The position numbers and the translations under genes are program-made. This document shows, in pieces, positions 33,123 through 40,776 of a stretch of 42,821 nt of DNA. The notes beneath the pieces were generated by a model, which made no database searches, had not been told where the DNA came from, and saw nothing but the letters and a program-made list of their open reading frames with translations. Position 1 is the stretch's first letter, and each line of letters opens with the position of its first letter. The stretch comes from Marinobacterium profundum. GTDB lineage: Bacteria; Pseudomonadota; Gammaproteobacteria; Pseudomonadales; Balneatricaceae. The DNA is taken from the NCBI RefSeq assembly GCF_001528745.1, contig NZ_BCNS01000101.1, positions 1 to 42,821 of the forward strand, in the 5' to 3' direction.

Positions 33123-35429
33123 ATGCAGATTGAAAAGCTGATTGCCAGCGAGCTGAATGCCCGCACCGAACAGGTTAATGCCGCCATACGGCTGCTTGAT
33201 GAGGGCGCCTCAGTGCCCTTTATTGCCCGTTACCGCAAGGAAGTCACCGGCGCTCTGGATGATACCCAGCTGCGTACCCTGGAACAGCGCCTGGGCTATC
33301 TGCGCGAACTGACAGAGCGGCGCAGCAGCGTACTGGAGAGCATCCGCAGCCAGGGCAAGCTCAGCGCGGAACTGGAGCAGCAGATTCTTGCCGCCGATAC
33401 CAAAAACCGGCTCGAGGACCTGTATCTGCCCTTTCGCCCAAAACGCCGAACCCGTGCCCAGAAGGCCCGCGAAGCCGGCCTCGAGCCCCTCAGCGACGCC
33501 CTGCTCGGCGGCAAAGGTCAGGGGTCGCCTGAGCAGCAGGCGCAGAGCTATGTAAACCCCTCGGCCGGTATCGAATCCCCGGCCCAGGCGCTGGAAGGCG
33601 CGCGCCATATACTGATCGAACGCCTGGCCGAAAATGCCGATCTGCTTGCCTCGGTGCGCAGCTGGCTTTGGCAGCAGGGAGAACTGCTGGTCACTGTGGC
33701 CAAGGGCAAGGAAACCGAAGGACAGAAGTTCAGCAACTATTTCGACTACCGAGAGCGCTGTGGTCGCATTCCTTCACACCGGGCGCTGGCTATTCTGCGC
33801 GGGCACCAGGAAGGCGTGCTGCGTTACAGTCTGCAGCCTCCCGCAGGCCAGGAAAAGGAAGGTACGCAGCGAATCGCCAGACACTGGCAGCTGCGTGCCG
33901 GCAATGGCAAGGCACAGCTCTGGCTCGATGAAACCCTGCAGCAATGCTGGACGCAGAAGCTGCTGCCGGGTATCGAGAATGACCTGGTACGCCAATTGCG
34001 CAGCGCAGCCGAGGCCGAAGCCATCCAGGTGTTTGCCCGCAATCTGCGTGACCTGCTGCTGGCCGCCCCGGCCGGCCAGCGCGCGACCCTGGGGCTGGAC
34101 CCTGGCCTGCGCAGCGGCGTCAAGGCCGCCGTGGTCGATGCCACCGGCAAGCTGCTGGCCTATGAAACCCTCTATCCCCATGCTCCCAGCAAACGCTGGG
34201 ATCAGGCGCTGGCATCACTGGCGAAGCTCTGTCGCAGCCATAATGTCGAGCTGATCGCCATCGGCAACGGCACCGCGTCGCGCGAAACCGAACAGCTGGC
34301 CCGCGAACTGGCGGAAAAAGAACCCGCGCTCTCGCTGATGCCTGTGGTGGTGAGCGAGGCCGGCGCCTCGGTCTATTCGGCGTCTGAGCTGGCCGCCAAG
34401 GAATTCCCCGATCTCGATGTCACTATCCGTGGCGCGGTCTCCATCGCCAGACGCCTGCAGGATCCGCTGGCCGAACTGGTCAAGATCGAAGCCAAGGCCA
34501 TAGGTGTGGGTCAGTATCAGCATGATGTCGATCAGAGCGCACTGGCACGCATGCTCAACGCTGTGATCGAGGACTGTGTCAACCATGTCGGTGTTGATCT
34601 CAATACCGCCTCGGTGGAGCTGCTCAGCCAGATTGCAGGCCTGAGCCGCAGCGTCGCCAGCAACATAGTCGAACACCGCAACCAGCAGGGCGCCTTCAGC
34701 CGGCGCCAGCAGCTGCTGAAAGTGCCGCGTCTGGGCCCCAAGGCCTACGAGCAGTGCGCCGGTTTTCTGCGCATTCGCAACGGCGCTCAGGCACTGGACA
34801 ACTCCGCCGTACACCCCGAAGCCTATCCGCTGGTTGAGCGCATGGCCGCCCAGCTCGGCTGTTCCCTGAGTCAGCTGATTGGCGACTCAGGCCGCCTGGC
34901 GCAACTCAACCTCGGCGCCCTGCGCTCGGATCGGTTTGGCGACTACACTCTGACCGATATAGTGCGGGAACTGGAAAAGCCCGGCCGCGATCCGCGACCT
35001 GAGTTTCACAGCGCGCGCTTCGACGATGCCATTACCAGCATGGCCGATCTGACAACCGGACTGCAGCTTGAGGGGGTAATCACCAATATCACCAACTTCG
35101 GCGCCTTCGTGGATATAGGCGTACACCAGGACGGGCTGGTGCATATATCGGAGCTGGCTGACCGTTTTGTGAAAGACCCCCATGACCTCGTCAGCACCGG
35201 CCAGATTGTGCAGGTACGGGTGGTCTCCGTGGATGCCAAGCGCAAGCGCATCGCCCTGAGCATGAAGTCGCAGAACAAGAGTGGTGAAGCCCAAAAACCG
35301 CCACACACTGCCAGCGCCGCGTCTAAGTCCGCATCAAGGCCAGCCGCCAGACCAGCGGAAAAACCCGTGGCCCCAGCCGAAGGATCCCTGGCCGCCAAGC
35401 TTAGAGCCGCCGGGCTGAGCAAGGGCTGA
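33123..35429 (+). CDS. tex: Tex family transcription accessory protein (YhgF-like)
   Basis: The 768-residue product follows the Tex plan: an N-terminal helical region (MQIEKLIASELNARTEQVNAA, VPFIARYRKEVTGALDD), a YqgF/RNase H-like domain around 325-450 (LGLDPGLRSGVKAAVVD), a helix-hairpin-helix region around 495-560 (DLNTASVELLSQIAGL), and a C-terminal S1 RNA-binding domain around 645-715 (GVITNITNFGAFVDIGVHQDGLVHISEL). An Ala/Pro/Lys tail of about 50 residues ends the protein. It binds nucleic acid and influences transcription and RNA decay. It is next to gshA on the same strand, as in Pseudomonas, with a promoter-like -10 in the 105-base gap. Confidence 0.96.
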   Translation: MQIEKLIASELNARTEQVNAAIRLLDEGASVPFIARYRKEVTGALDDTQLRTLEQRLGYLRELTERRSSVLESIRSQGKLSAELEQQILAADTKNRLEDLYLPFRPKRRTRAQKAREAGLEPLSDALLGGKGQGSPEQQAQSYVNPSAGIESPAQALEGARHILIERLAENADLLASVRSWLWQQGELLVTVAKGKETEGQKFSNYFDYRERCGRIPSHRALAILRGHQEGVLRYSLQPPAGQEKEGTQRIARHWQLRAGNGKAQLWLDETLQQCWTQKLLPGIENDLVRQLRSAAEAEAIQVFARNLRDLLLAAPAGQRATLGLDPGLRSGVKAAVVDATGKLLAYETLYPHAPSKRWDQALASLAKLCRSHNVELIAIGNGTASRETEQLARELAEKEPALSLMPVVVSEAGASVYSASELAAKEFPDLDVTIRGAVSIARRLQDPLAELVKIEAKAIGVGQYQHDVDQSALARMLNAVIEDCVNHVGVDLNTASVELLSQIAGLSRSVASNIVEHRNQQGAFSRRQQLLKVPRLGPKAYEQCAGFLRIRNGAQALDNSAVHPEAYPLVERMAAQLGCSLSQLIGDSGRLAQLNLGALRSDRFGDYTLTDIVRELEKPGRDPRPEFHSARFDDAITSMADLTTGLQLEGVITNITNFGAFVDIGVHQDGLVHISELADRFVKDPHDLVSTGQIVQVRVVSVDAKRKRIALSMKSQNKSGEAQKPPHTASAASKSASRPAARPAEKPVAPAEGSLAAKLRAAGLSKG

Positions 35430-35495
35430 GCCACGCAGAATTCACGGCGGAAACAGCCCCACGCTTTCTCCGTCTTAATTATTGACCGGTTGGTT

Positions 35496-35501
35496 TATAA
35501 T
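35496..35501 (+). promoter_or_regulatory. gshA -10 element
   Basis: A perfect TATAAT lies 33 bases before the gshA start. No good -35 exists at 16-18 bases; TTGACC occurs only 8 bases upstream. An activator may be needed, or the spacing makes this a chance match. Confidence 0.4.
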
Positions 35502-35534
35502 AGCCGCCGTTTCTCACGCTAAAGGGGCAGGAAC

Positions 35535-37100
35535 TTGTCTGCAGCACTTCAAAAGCAGCTGGACCAGTTGGTCCAAAATGGTCAGGCAGTATTGCTCAAG
35601 GGCATCCTGCATGGCATCGAAAAGGAAGGCCTGCGGGTTGACGCAAAGGGCCAACTGTCCCAGGCGGAGCACCCCCGTGCGCTGGGTTCAGCGCTCACCC
35701 ACAGCTATATAACAACGGACTATTCCGAAGCCCTGCTGGAGTACATCACACCGGTTTTCAAGCGCTCGGAAGACGCACTGTCCTTCCTGGCGGACCTGCA
35801 TCGCTTTGGCTACGGGCCCCTGGGTGATGAACTCATCTGGTGTACCAGCATGCCGTGCGATATCCCGGATGAAGAAAGCATCCCCATCGCCCACTTCGGC
35901 AGCTCCAATGTCGGCCAGCTCAAACATGTCTACCGTACCGGGCTCAAGCATCGCTACGGCAAGATGATGCAGACCATCGCCGGCATTCACTACAACTTTT
36001 CTCTGCCAGAAGCCCTGTGGCCGGCATTGCAGCAACAGCAGCAGAATCGGGACAGCCTGCAGGACTTCCGTTCAGAGCAGTACTTCCGCCTGATACGCAA
36101 CTTCCGCCGCTACGGCTGGGTACTGCTGTATCTGTTTGGCGCCTCCCCGGCCCTGTGCAGCTCCTTCCTCAAGGGACGCAGCCATCAGCTAGAGGCACTG
36201 GGCGAGGATACTCTCTACCTGCCCTACGCCACCTCCTTGCGCATGAGCGATCTGGGCTATTCCAACAAGGCGCAGTCATCCCTTGGAATCTGCTTCAACC
36301 ATCTGAAAACCTACACCGCATCGCTGCACCGGGCCATCCACACCCCGTACGAGCGCTACGATGCCATAGGCGTGAAAGTTGACGGCGAATATCGCCAGCT
36401 CAACACCAGCATTCTGCAGATCGAAAACGAATATTACAGCGATATCCGCCCCAAGCGCGTCGCCCACTCCGGCGAGAAACCGCTGCATGCACTGCACACC
36501 CGCGGCGTGGAATATGTCGAGATCCGCAACACCGACATCAACCCGCTACTGCCGCTGGGCATTGATCAGCAACAAGCCGACTTTATGGACGCTTTCCTGG
36601 TGACCTGTCTGCTGGCCGGCGACGAGCTGATTGATGATGATGAATGCGAGCGCATCAGCGAAAACCTCAAGCGTGTGGTCACACGCGGCAGAGAGCCAGG
36701 CCTGACGCTGCAATGCAGTGATAGCGAGCGTTCACTGGCGCAGTGGGGGCACGAAATTCTGGATATGGTTAGCCAAACCGCCACCGTGCTGGATAAAAAC
36801 GAACACGGCAACACTTTCAGCGATGCCGTTGCGGCACAGCGCCTGAAACTCGACAACCCCGCACTGACGCCCTCAGCGCAGATTCTGACCCAGTTGCTGG
36901 AACAGAATATCAGCCACAGCGAGTTCAGCCTGGCCCAAAGCCGGGCGCATCGGGAAGCCCTGCTGCAGAACCCGCTGAGCGAGAAACGCCAAGCCTATTT
37001 TAGCGAACTGACCGGCAGCTCACTGAATGATCAGGCCCGTATCGAAGCCGAAGACAGCCTCGATTTCGATCAATACCTGGCCGACTACCTGGCGCAGTAA
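35535..37100 (+). CDS. gshA: Glutamate-cysteine ligase GshA
   Basis: The 521-residue product compares with 518 in E. coli. It joins glutamate and cysteine, the first and rate-limiting step of glutathione synthesis. Conserved stretches include GIEKEGLRV near residue 27, TDYSEALLEYITP, a GIHYNFSLPE segment, SLGICFNHLKTY and VEYVEIRNTDINP. The start codon is TTG, as reported for E. coli gshA, preceded by AGGGGCAGGAAC; a rare start may keep synthesis low. The next gene is convergent, with a long hairpin between them. Confidence 0.96.
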   Translation: MSAALQKQLDQLVQNGQAVLLKGILHGIEKEGLRVDAKGQLSQAEHPRALGSALTHSYITTDYSEALLEYITPVFKRSEDALSFLADLHRFGYGPLGDELIWCTSMPCDIPDEESIPIAHFGSSNVGQLKHVYRTGLKHRYGKMMQTIAGIHYNFSLPEALWPALQQQQQNRDSLQDFRSEQYFRLIRNFRRYGWVLLYLFGASPALCSSFLKGRSHQLEALGEDTLYLPYATSLRMSDLGYSNKAQSSLGICFNHLKTYTASLHRAIHTPYERYDAIGVKVDGEYRQLNTSILQIENEYYSDIRPKRVAHSGEKPLHALHTRGVEYVEIRNTDINPLLPLGIDQQQADFMDAFLVTCLLAGDELIDDDECERISENLKRVVTRGREPGLTLQCSDSERSLAQWGHEILDMVSQTATVLDKNEHGNTFSDAVAAQRLKLDNPALTPSAQILTQLLEQNISHSEFSLAQSRAHREALLQNPLSEKRQAYFSELTGSSLNDQARIEAEDSLDFDQYLADYLAQ

Positions 37101-37112
37101 AAACCAAATGAC

Positions 37113-37160
37113 ATGCCCTGTTGTCAGGCACACAAAAACCTGTGGCTGACAGCAGGGCAT
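37113..37160. terminator. Long hairpin between the convergent gshA and FliL-like genes
   Basis: Arms of 15 bases, starting ATGCCCTG and ending CAGGGCAT, pair with a single G-T wobble, and an inner CACA/TGTG extends the stem. No T tract follows on either side. It lies 13 bases past gshA and 18 bases past the opposite gene, so it may end or stabilise both messages. Confidence 0.6.
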
Positions 37161-37177
37161 ATGCATGCGCCGCAGCG

Positions 37178-37579
37178 CTACTGAATGACCAGACTTGTGA
37201 AAAACAGATCGGTCACAAAAGGCTCACCCTCTTCCTCCTGCAGCATCGCCTGCACCTGCGCCAGCGCTTCCTTGGCGAGTATCGCCTGCGCATCCGCGCT
37301 CGACAATGCCGCCTCGTCCTGCACGCTCAGCAAAAACACAATGTCATTGCGAATGCTGGGCAGGTGATAGTTCACCGCATGATGCCCATCCTCACTGCCA
37401 ACCTGAAGGGTGATTTCGCATTTTATGAATCGCAGCGGCCCAGTGCCGCCGAAATTGGCCACAAACGGCTTGAGCTCGACATAACCGACATAACCTGACG
37501 CGCCCGACTCCTCTTCGGCGGCCCATACCGGCTGCAGCATCAACCCCAACATCAGTCCAAACAGCAGTCTTCGCAGCAT
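37178..37579 (-). CDS. Secreted FliL-like protein
   Basis: The 133-residue product has an N-terminal signal (MLRRLLFGLMLGLMLQPVWA, likely cleaved before AEEES) and then a FliL-type domain: VGYVELKPFVANFG, a FIKCEITLQV strand, LPSIRNDIVFLLSVQDEAAL, and a helical QAILAKEALAQVQAML ending in VTDLFFTSLVIQ. True FliL has a cytoplasmic start and a membrane anchor that stays in place; here the hydrophobic part is at the very N-terminus with a good cleavage site, so the mature protein may be free in the periplasm. No flagellar genes are nearby. It is probably a FliL-domain relative rather than the motor FliL itself. Confidence 0.85.
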   Translation of the reverse strand: MLRRLLFGLMLGLMLQPVWAAEEESGASGYVGYVELKPFVANFGGTGPLRFIKCEITLQVGSEDGHHAVNYHLPSIRNDIVFLLSVQDEAALSSADAQAILAKEALAQVQAMLQEEEGEPFVTDLFFTSLVIQ

Positions 37580-37761
37580 TATGTTCCCGTCCCTTACGTT
37601 TTCATGGCCCTGGCAGACGGGCCAGTATAGCCCGGGGCCGCAGCAGCGTTAAGGCATAGCCGCAATAACTACAAGCCGTCGCCAACCATTGTCCGGGTTC
37701 TATTGCGCCTGCCTTCGCGTTGGGATTAGTATTGGGTCTGACTGAGATAAGGAGCCAAGCA

Positions 37762-38247
37762 ATGCTGGAGAAATGTCGCACTGCGAAAGAACGCTGGGGC
37801 GGTGTCAGCGAGATCATCGATCACTTGCTGGAGGAACGACAACTGCTCATCAGTCGTTTCGTCGCGCTCCCAACGCTGGCGCTGAACGAAGAGTTCAAAC
37901 GGCACACCGAAGCCTTCTGTGATCTGCTGATGGATTATCTGTCCTCCGGTCATTTTGAAGTCTACGAGCAGCTACTGCGCGAAGGCAGCGAATTTGAAGA
38001 CGGCAGCCTCGAAAAGGCCCAGAAACTGTTCCCGCTGATTCAGCGCAGCACCGATTTCGCGCTGGACTTCAACGACAACTGCGCCAGTCGTCTGGCTGAT
38101 CTGACGCTGCGCCAGGTACGCGAGTTTTCCGAGCAGCTGTCCCGCCTCGGCGAGATGCTCGAAGAGCGCTTTGAACTTGAAGACCGCATGATCGAAATAC
38201 TGCACAACTCACACCGCGATCTGGTGCTGGCCGAAAACAGGGAATAA
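37762..38247 (+). CDS. rsd: Anti-sigma-70 regulator Rsd / AlgQ
   Basis: The 161-residue product from the ATG at 37762 has a strong AAGGAG motif. It begins MLEKCRTAKERWGGV and contains FCDLLMDYLSSGHFEVYEQLLREG and a LEERFELEDRMIEILH segment, all as in AlgQ of Pseudomonas and Rsd of E. coli. It is an all-helical cytoplasmic protein that binds region 4 of sigma-70 and frees RNA polymerase for other sigma factors. The WD40 lipoprotein gene starts 3 bases after its stop. TAGTAT near 37728 could be its -10. Confidence 0.95.
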   Translation: MLEKCRTAKERWGGVSEIIDHLLEERQLLISRFVALPTLALNEEFKRHTEAFCDLLMDYLSSGHFEVYEQLLREGSEFEDGSLEKAQKLFPLIQRSTDFALDFNDNCASRLADLTLRQVREFSEQLSRLGEMLEERFELEDRMIEILHNSHRDLVLAENRE

Positions 38248-38250
38248 GGC

Positions 38251-39228
38251 ATGCGCACCACCCTGGCCGCCGGTACGGTGGCCACTCTGGCAATACTGCT
38301 GTCAGGCTGCAGCCGCACCGATACGCCGGTCTCATGGCATGAGTACGCCCTGCAGGGCGCATACTCCGCCAGCCTGTCCGAGCAGGGCCGCTTTGGCCTG
38401 ATAGGTTCCATTCAGCACGGTGCTAGCCTCTGGGATACCAGCAGCAACGCCCGTCTGTTCAGCTGGAATCACCAGCCAGGCCAATACTCCATTATTGCCG
38501 CCACCGCGCTGTCACCGGACGAAAGCTTCGCCGCTACCGCCGGCCAGCAGGATCTGGTGCTTTGGAACCTGATCAGTGGCCAGGCTGTGTGGTACTGGAG
38601 CTCACCGGCCGAAATTCTGGCCATGGACCTCAGCCGTGGCGCCGACTATGCCCTGTTGGGACTCGCCAACCACGAAGCGGTCTATTTCGATATCAAGAAT
38701 GGCGGCGTCAAACGCAGCCTGCGTCACGATGCTCGGGTACGTGCCGTAGACCTGAGCCTGGATGGGCGCCTCGCCCTGACCGGCTCCGACGCCTACAAGG
38801 CCAAGCTCTGGGATCTGCAATCCGGCGCGCTGTTGCAGACGCTGGAGTTTGGCAATCAGGTCGATACCGTAGCGTTATCCCCCGACGGCCGTTTGGCCTT
38901 TAGTGCCGGCAACCTTGATCGGGCGGTCATCTGGGATACGGCCAGCGGCGAAGTGCTGCATACCCTGTCCGACTTCGGCAGCCTGTTTCAGCGTCGCATG
39001 AGCTTTCTCAGTGCGCGCTTTTCCAGCAATGGCGAGCAGTTGCTGACCGGTAGCGCCGCAGGCTTCGTGCAGCTCTGGGATGTCGCCAGTGGACAGGAGC
39101 TGCGCCGCTGGGAGCTACACAAGCGCGCCGCCTACGGCCCGACCAGCACCGCCACCTATGCCGTCGCCTTTTCCAGCGACGGCTACTACGCCATCGGCTC
39201 CAACGGTCTGATCAACCTGCTGCGTTAA
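38251..39228 (+). CDS. WD40-repeat lipoprotein
   Basis: The 325-residue product has a lipoprotein signal with lipobox LLSGC (Cys20). The rest consists of about six to seven WD40-like blades with recurring patterns ALSPDESFAATAG...LVLWNL, DLSLDGRLALTGSDAYKAKLWDL, ALSPDGRLAFSAGNLDRAVIWDT and LLTGSAAGFVQLWDV. Position +2 is Ser, which favours the outer membrane. It should form a seven-blade propeller on a membrane anchor and serve protein-protein contacts. It is 3 bases behind rsd with GGGAATAAGG as ribosome site, so the two are co-expressed. No function is known to me. Confidence 0.9.
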   Translation: MRTTLAAGTVATLAILLSGCSRTDTPVSWHEYALQGAYSASLSEQGRFGLIGSIQHGASLWDTSSNARLFSWNHQPGQYSIIAATALSPDESFAATAGQQDLVLWNLISGQAVWYWSSPAEILAMDLSRGADYALLGLANHEAVYFDIKNGGVKRSLRHDARVRAVDLSLDGRLALTGSDAYKAKLWDLQSGALLQTLEFGNQVDTVALSPDGRLAFSAGNLDRAVIWDTASGEVLHTLSDFGSLFQRRMSFLSARFSSNGEQLLTGSAAGFVQLWDVASGQELRRWELHKRAAYGPTSTATYAVAFSSDGYYAIGSNGLINLLR

Positions 39229-39284
39229 AAGCCAGCGTCGATCCTTTGCAGCGCGGCACTAACACCTCCCCTGCAATCGAAAAA

Positions 39285-39310
39285 AAACCCGCAGCTCAGG
39301 CTGCGGGTTT
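39285..39310 (-). terminator. Terminator of the FKBP gene, convergent with the WD40 gene
   Basis: AAACCCGCAG, a CTCAGG loop and CTGCGGGTTT form a perfect ten-pair stem. On the minus strand it ends in a run of eight T; on the plus strand only three T follow, so it is strongest for the FKBP gene. Confidence 0.9.
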
Positions 39311-39337
39311 GCGGATAATCCATGCGCTATCGGCTAA

Positions 39338-40063
39338 TTACTTGGCGGCGGCTTCGGCCTGAACTTCTTCTGCCTGTGGATTGATTTCCAGCAGCTCGAC
39401 TTCAAACACCAGTGTTTCGTTAGGGCCTATTGCATTGCCCATGCCGCCTGGGCCGTATGCCAGCTCAGCCGGAATCACCAGGCGGGCCTTGCCGCCTTGC
39501 TTCATCAACTGCAGACCTTCGGTCCAGCCCGGAATAACACCGTTGAGCGGAAAGGAAACCGGCTCGCCACGGGAGTAGGAGCTATCGAATTCGGTACCGT
39601 CGATCAGCTCACCCTTGTAGTGCACCTTGACGGTATCGGCGGCAGCAGGATTAGCACCCTTGCCAGCGGTCAGTTCTTCGTATTGCAGACCGGACTCAGT
39701 AGTGGTGACTGCCTTGTTTTTGCCGTTATCGGCCTGATAGGCCGCGCCCTTGTCGAGGTTGTCCTGAGCGACCTGGGCGAATTCCTGCCGCTGCTCTTCC
39801 ATTTTCTTCATCTGGAAGGCCTGCATGACCTGCCCTACCTGCTCCTGATCCAGCAGCGGCTCCTCGCCCTTGTAAATGGTTTCAACGCCATGCCGGAAGG
39901 CATCTATGTCCAGCGTATCAATATCCTGCTTGAGCTTGTCGCCAAGGATCAGACCCAGGCTGTAGCTCAGCTTCTTGTCTTCGGTATCCAGCGCGTCAGC
40001 CTGAGCGGCCGATGTCACTGCGACCAGAGAGGCCATGGCTACTGCCAGAAACGTTTTCTTCAT
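39338..40063 (-). CDS. FKBP-type peptidyl-prolyl isomerase, periplasmic (FkpA/Mip type)
   Basis: The 241-residue product has a signal peptide (MKKTFLAVAM..., cleavage near AQADA). The N-terminal dimerisation domain covers about 25-115 with the long helix QAFQMKKMEEQRQEF. The FKBP domain covers about 120-230 with VKVHYKGELIDGTEFDSSY, GVIPGWTEGLQLMKQGGKARLVIP and AYGPGGMGNAIGPNETLVFEVELL, which hold the active-site Tyr, Asp, Phe and Trp. It assists folding of periplasmic and outer-membrane proteins. Its place beside rsd/algQ matches the FKBP gene next to algQ in Pseudomonas. The C-terminus is rich in Glu and Ala. Confidence 0.95.
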   Translation of the reverse strand: MKKTFLAVAMASLVAVTSAAQADALDTEDKKLSYSLGLILGDKLKQDIDTLDIDAFRHGVETIYKGEEPLLDQEQVGQVMQAFQMKKMEEQRQEFAQVAQDNLDKGAAYQADNGKNKAVTTTESGLQYEELTAGKGANPAAADTVKVHYKGELIDGTEFDSSYSRGEPVSFPLNGVIPGWTEGLQLMKQGGKARLVIPAELAYGPGGMGNAIGPNETLVFEVELLEINPQAEEVQAEAAAK

Positions 40064-40132
40064 TCCAAATTCCCTACTGATAATGCTGAATGTCGTTGTT
40101 TAGTGACCGATTTAACTCTAAAGTTCACGCCA

Positions 40133-40657
40133 TTACCACTGCAATTGCAGCACCTGCCGGGCAGGCACTGGCCCCGCCGCAGCCTGGACCAGAACCTGCA
40201 ACACAGCCAACAGACCAGGTTTAGGCTCCATAGCTTCCAGGCTCAGGTACTGGCCGATGTTCTGTAGCAGCAGGTCCCCGCAGGTAACAGGCGCCATCAC
40301 CGGCCAGTCGCGACCGAGCGCAAACAGCCAGGCCAGCTCCACCTGCTCCGCGGCCAGCTCTGCCTGACGCAACGCCTGATAACAGCGTTCCAGTTCGGGC
40401 TCATGCTGGCGCTGTGTCCGCACCTGGTAGCGCAGCACGCGCAGCGGCTCTGTGGTACTGTGCTGCCACTGCGACGCTTCGCAGGTACGCAGCTGTTGCG
40501 CCTGCAAGGCCCGGCCTTCGGTCGCCAGCCAGCAGCAAAAGAGCAGGCGATTAACACTGAGCGACCACTCCTGTTGCAGCTGCAGACACGCCGATTCAAC
40601 ACCCGGTCTGGCATAGAGTTGCAACGCATAGTCCCAAAGGTCGTTGTGCAGCTTCAT
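40133..40657 (-). CDS. TIGR02444 / DUF2390 family protein
   Basis: The 174-residue soluble, helical protein starts with LWDYALQLYARPGVESACLQLQQE and CCWLATEG, the recognisable core of the TIGR02444 family, which is found next to an ABC-F ATPase gene and near algQ in Pseudomonas. No catalytic motif is visible, and the protein is rich in Gln and Leu. It is divergent from yheS across about 120 bases and upstream of the FKBP gene on the same strand (69-base gap). The function of the family is not known. Confidence 0.88.
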   Translation of the reverse strand: MKLHNDLWDYALQLYARPGVESACLQLQQEWSLSVNRLLFCCWLATEGRALQAQQLRTCEASQWQHSTTEPLRVLRYQVRTQRQHEPELERCYQALRQAELAAEQVELAWLFALGRDWPVMAPVTCGDLLLQNIGQYLSLEAMEPKPGLLAVLQVLVQAAAGPVPARQVLQLQW

Positions 40658-40762
40658 CGAACGCCTCCCCTAATACCGGGAGACGCAGTTCGAATATGTC
40701 CGCCTCGCAACTGCGGACCCGTGATCAGCGCCATTGAATTAGTCTTAATCTCGACAGGTTGT

Positions 40763-40768
40763 TAAAAT
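40763..40768 (+). promoter_or_regulatory. Possible extended -10 of yheS
   Basis: TGTTAAAAT gives an extended -10 only about nine bases before the yheS ATG. If used, transcription would begin at or within a few bases of the start codon. There is no good -35 and no Shine-Dalgarno motif before the ATG. Confidence 0.35.
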
Positions 40769-40776
40769 TCGCCACC

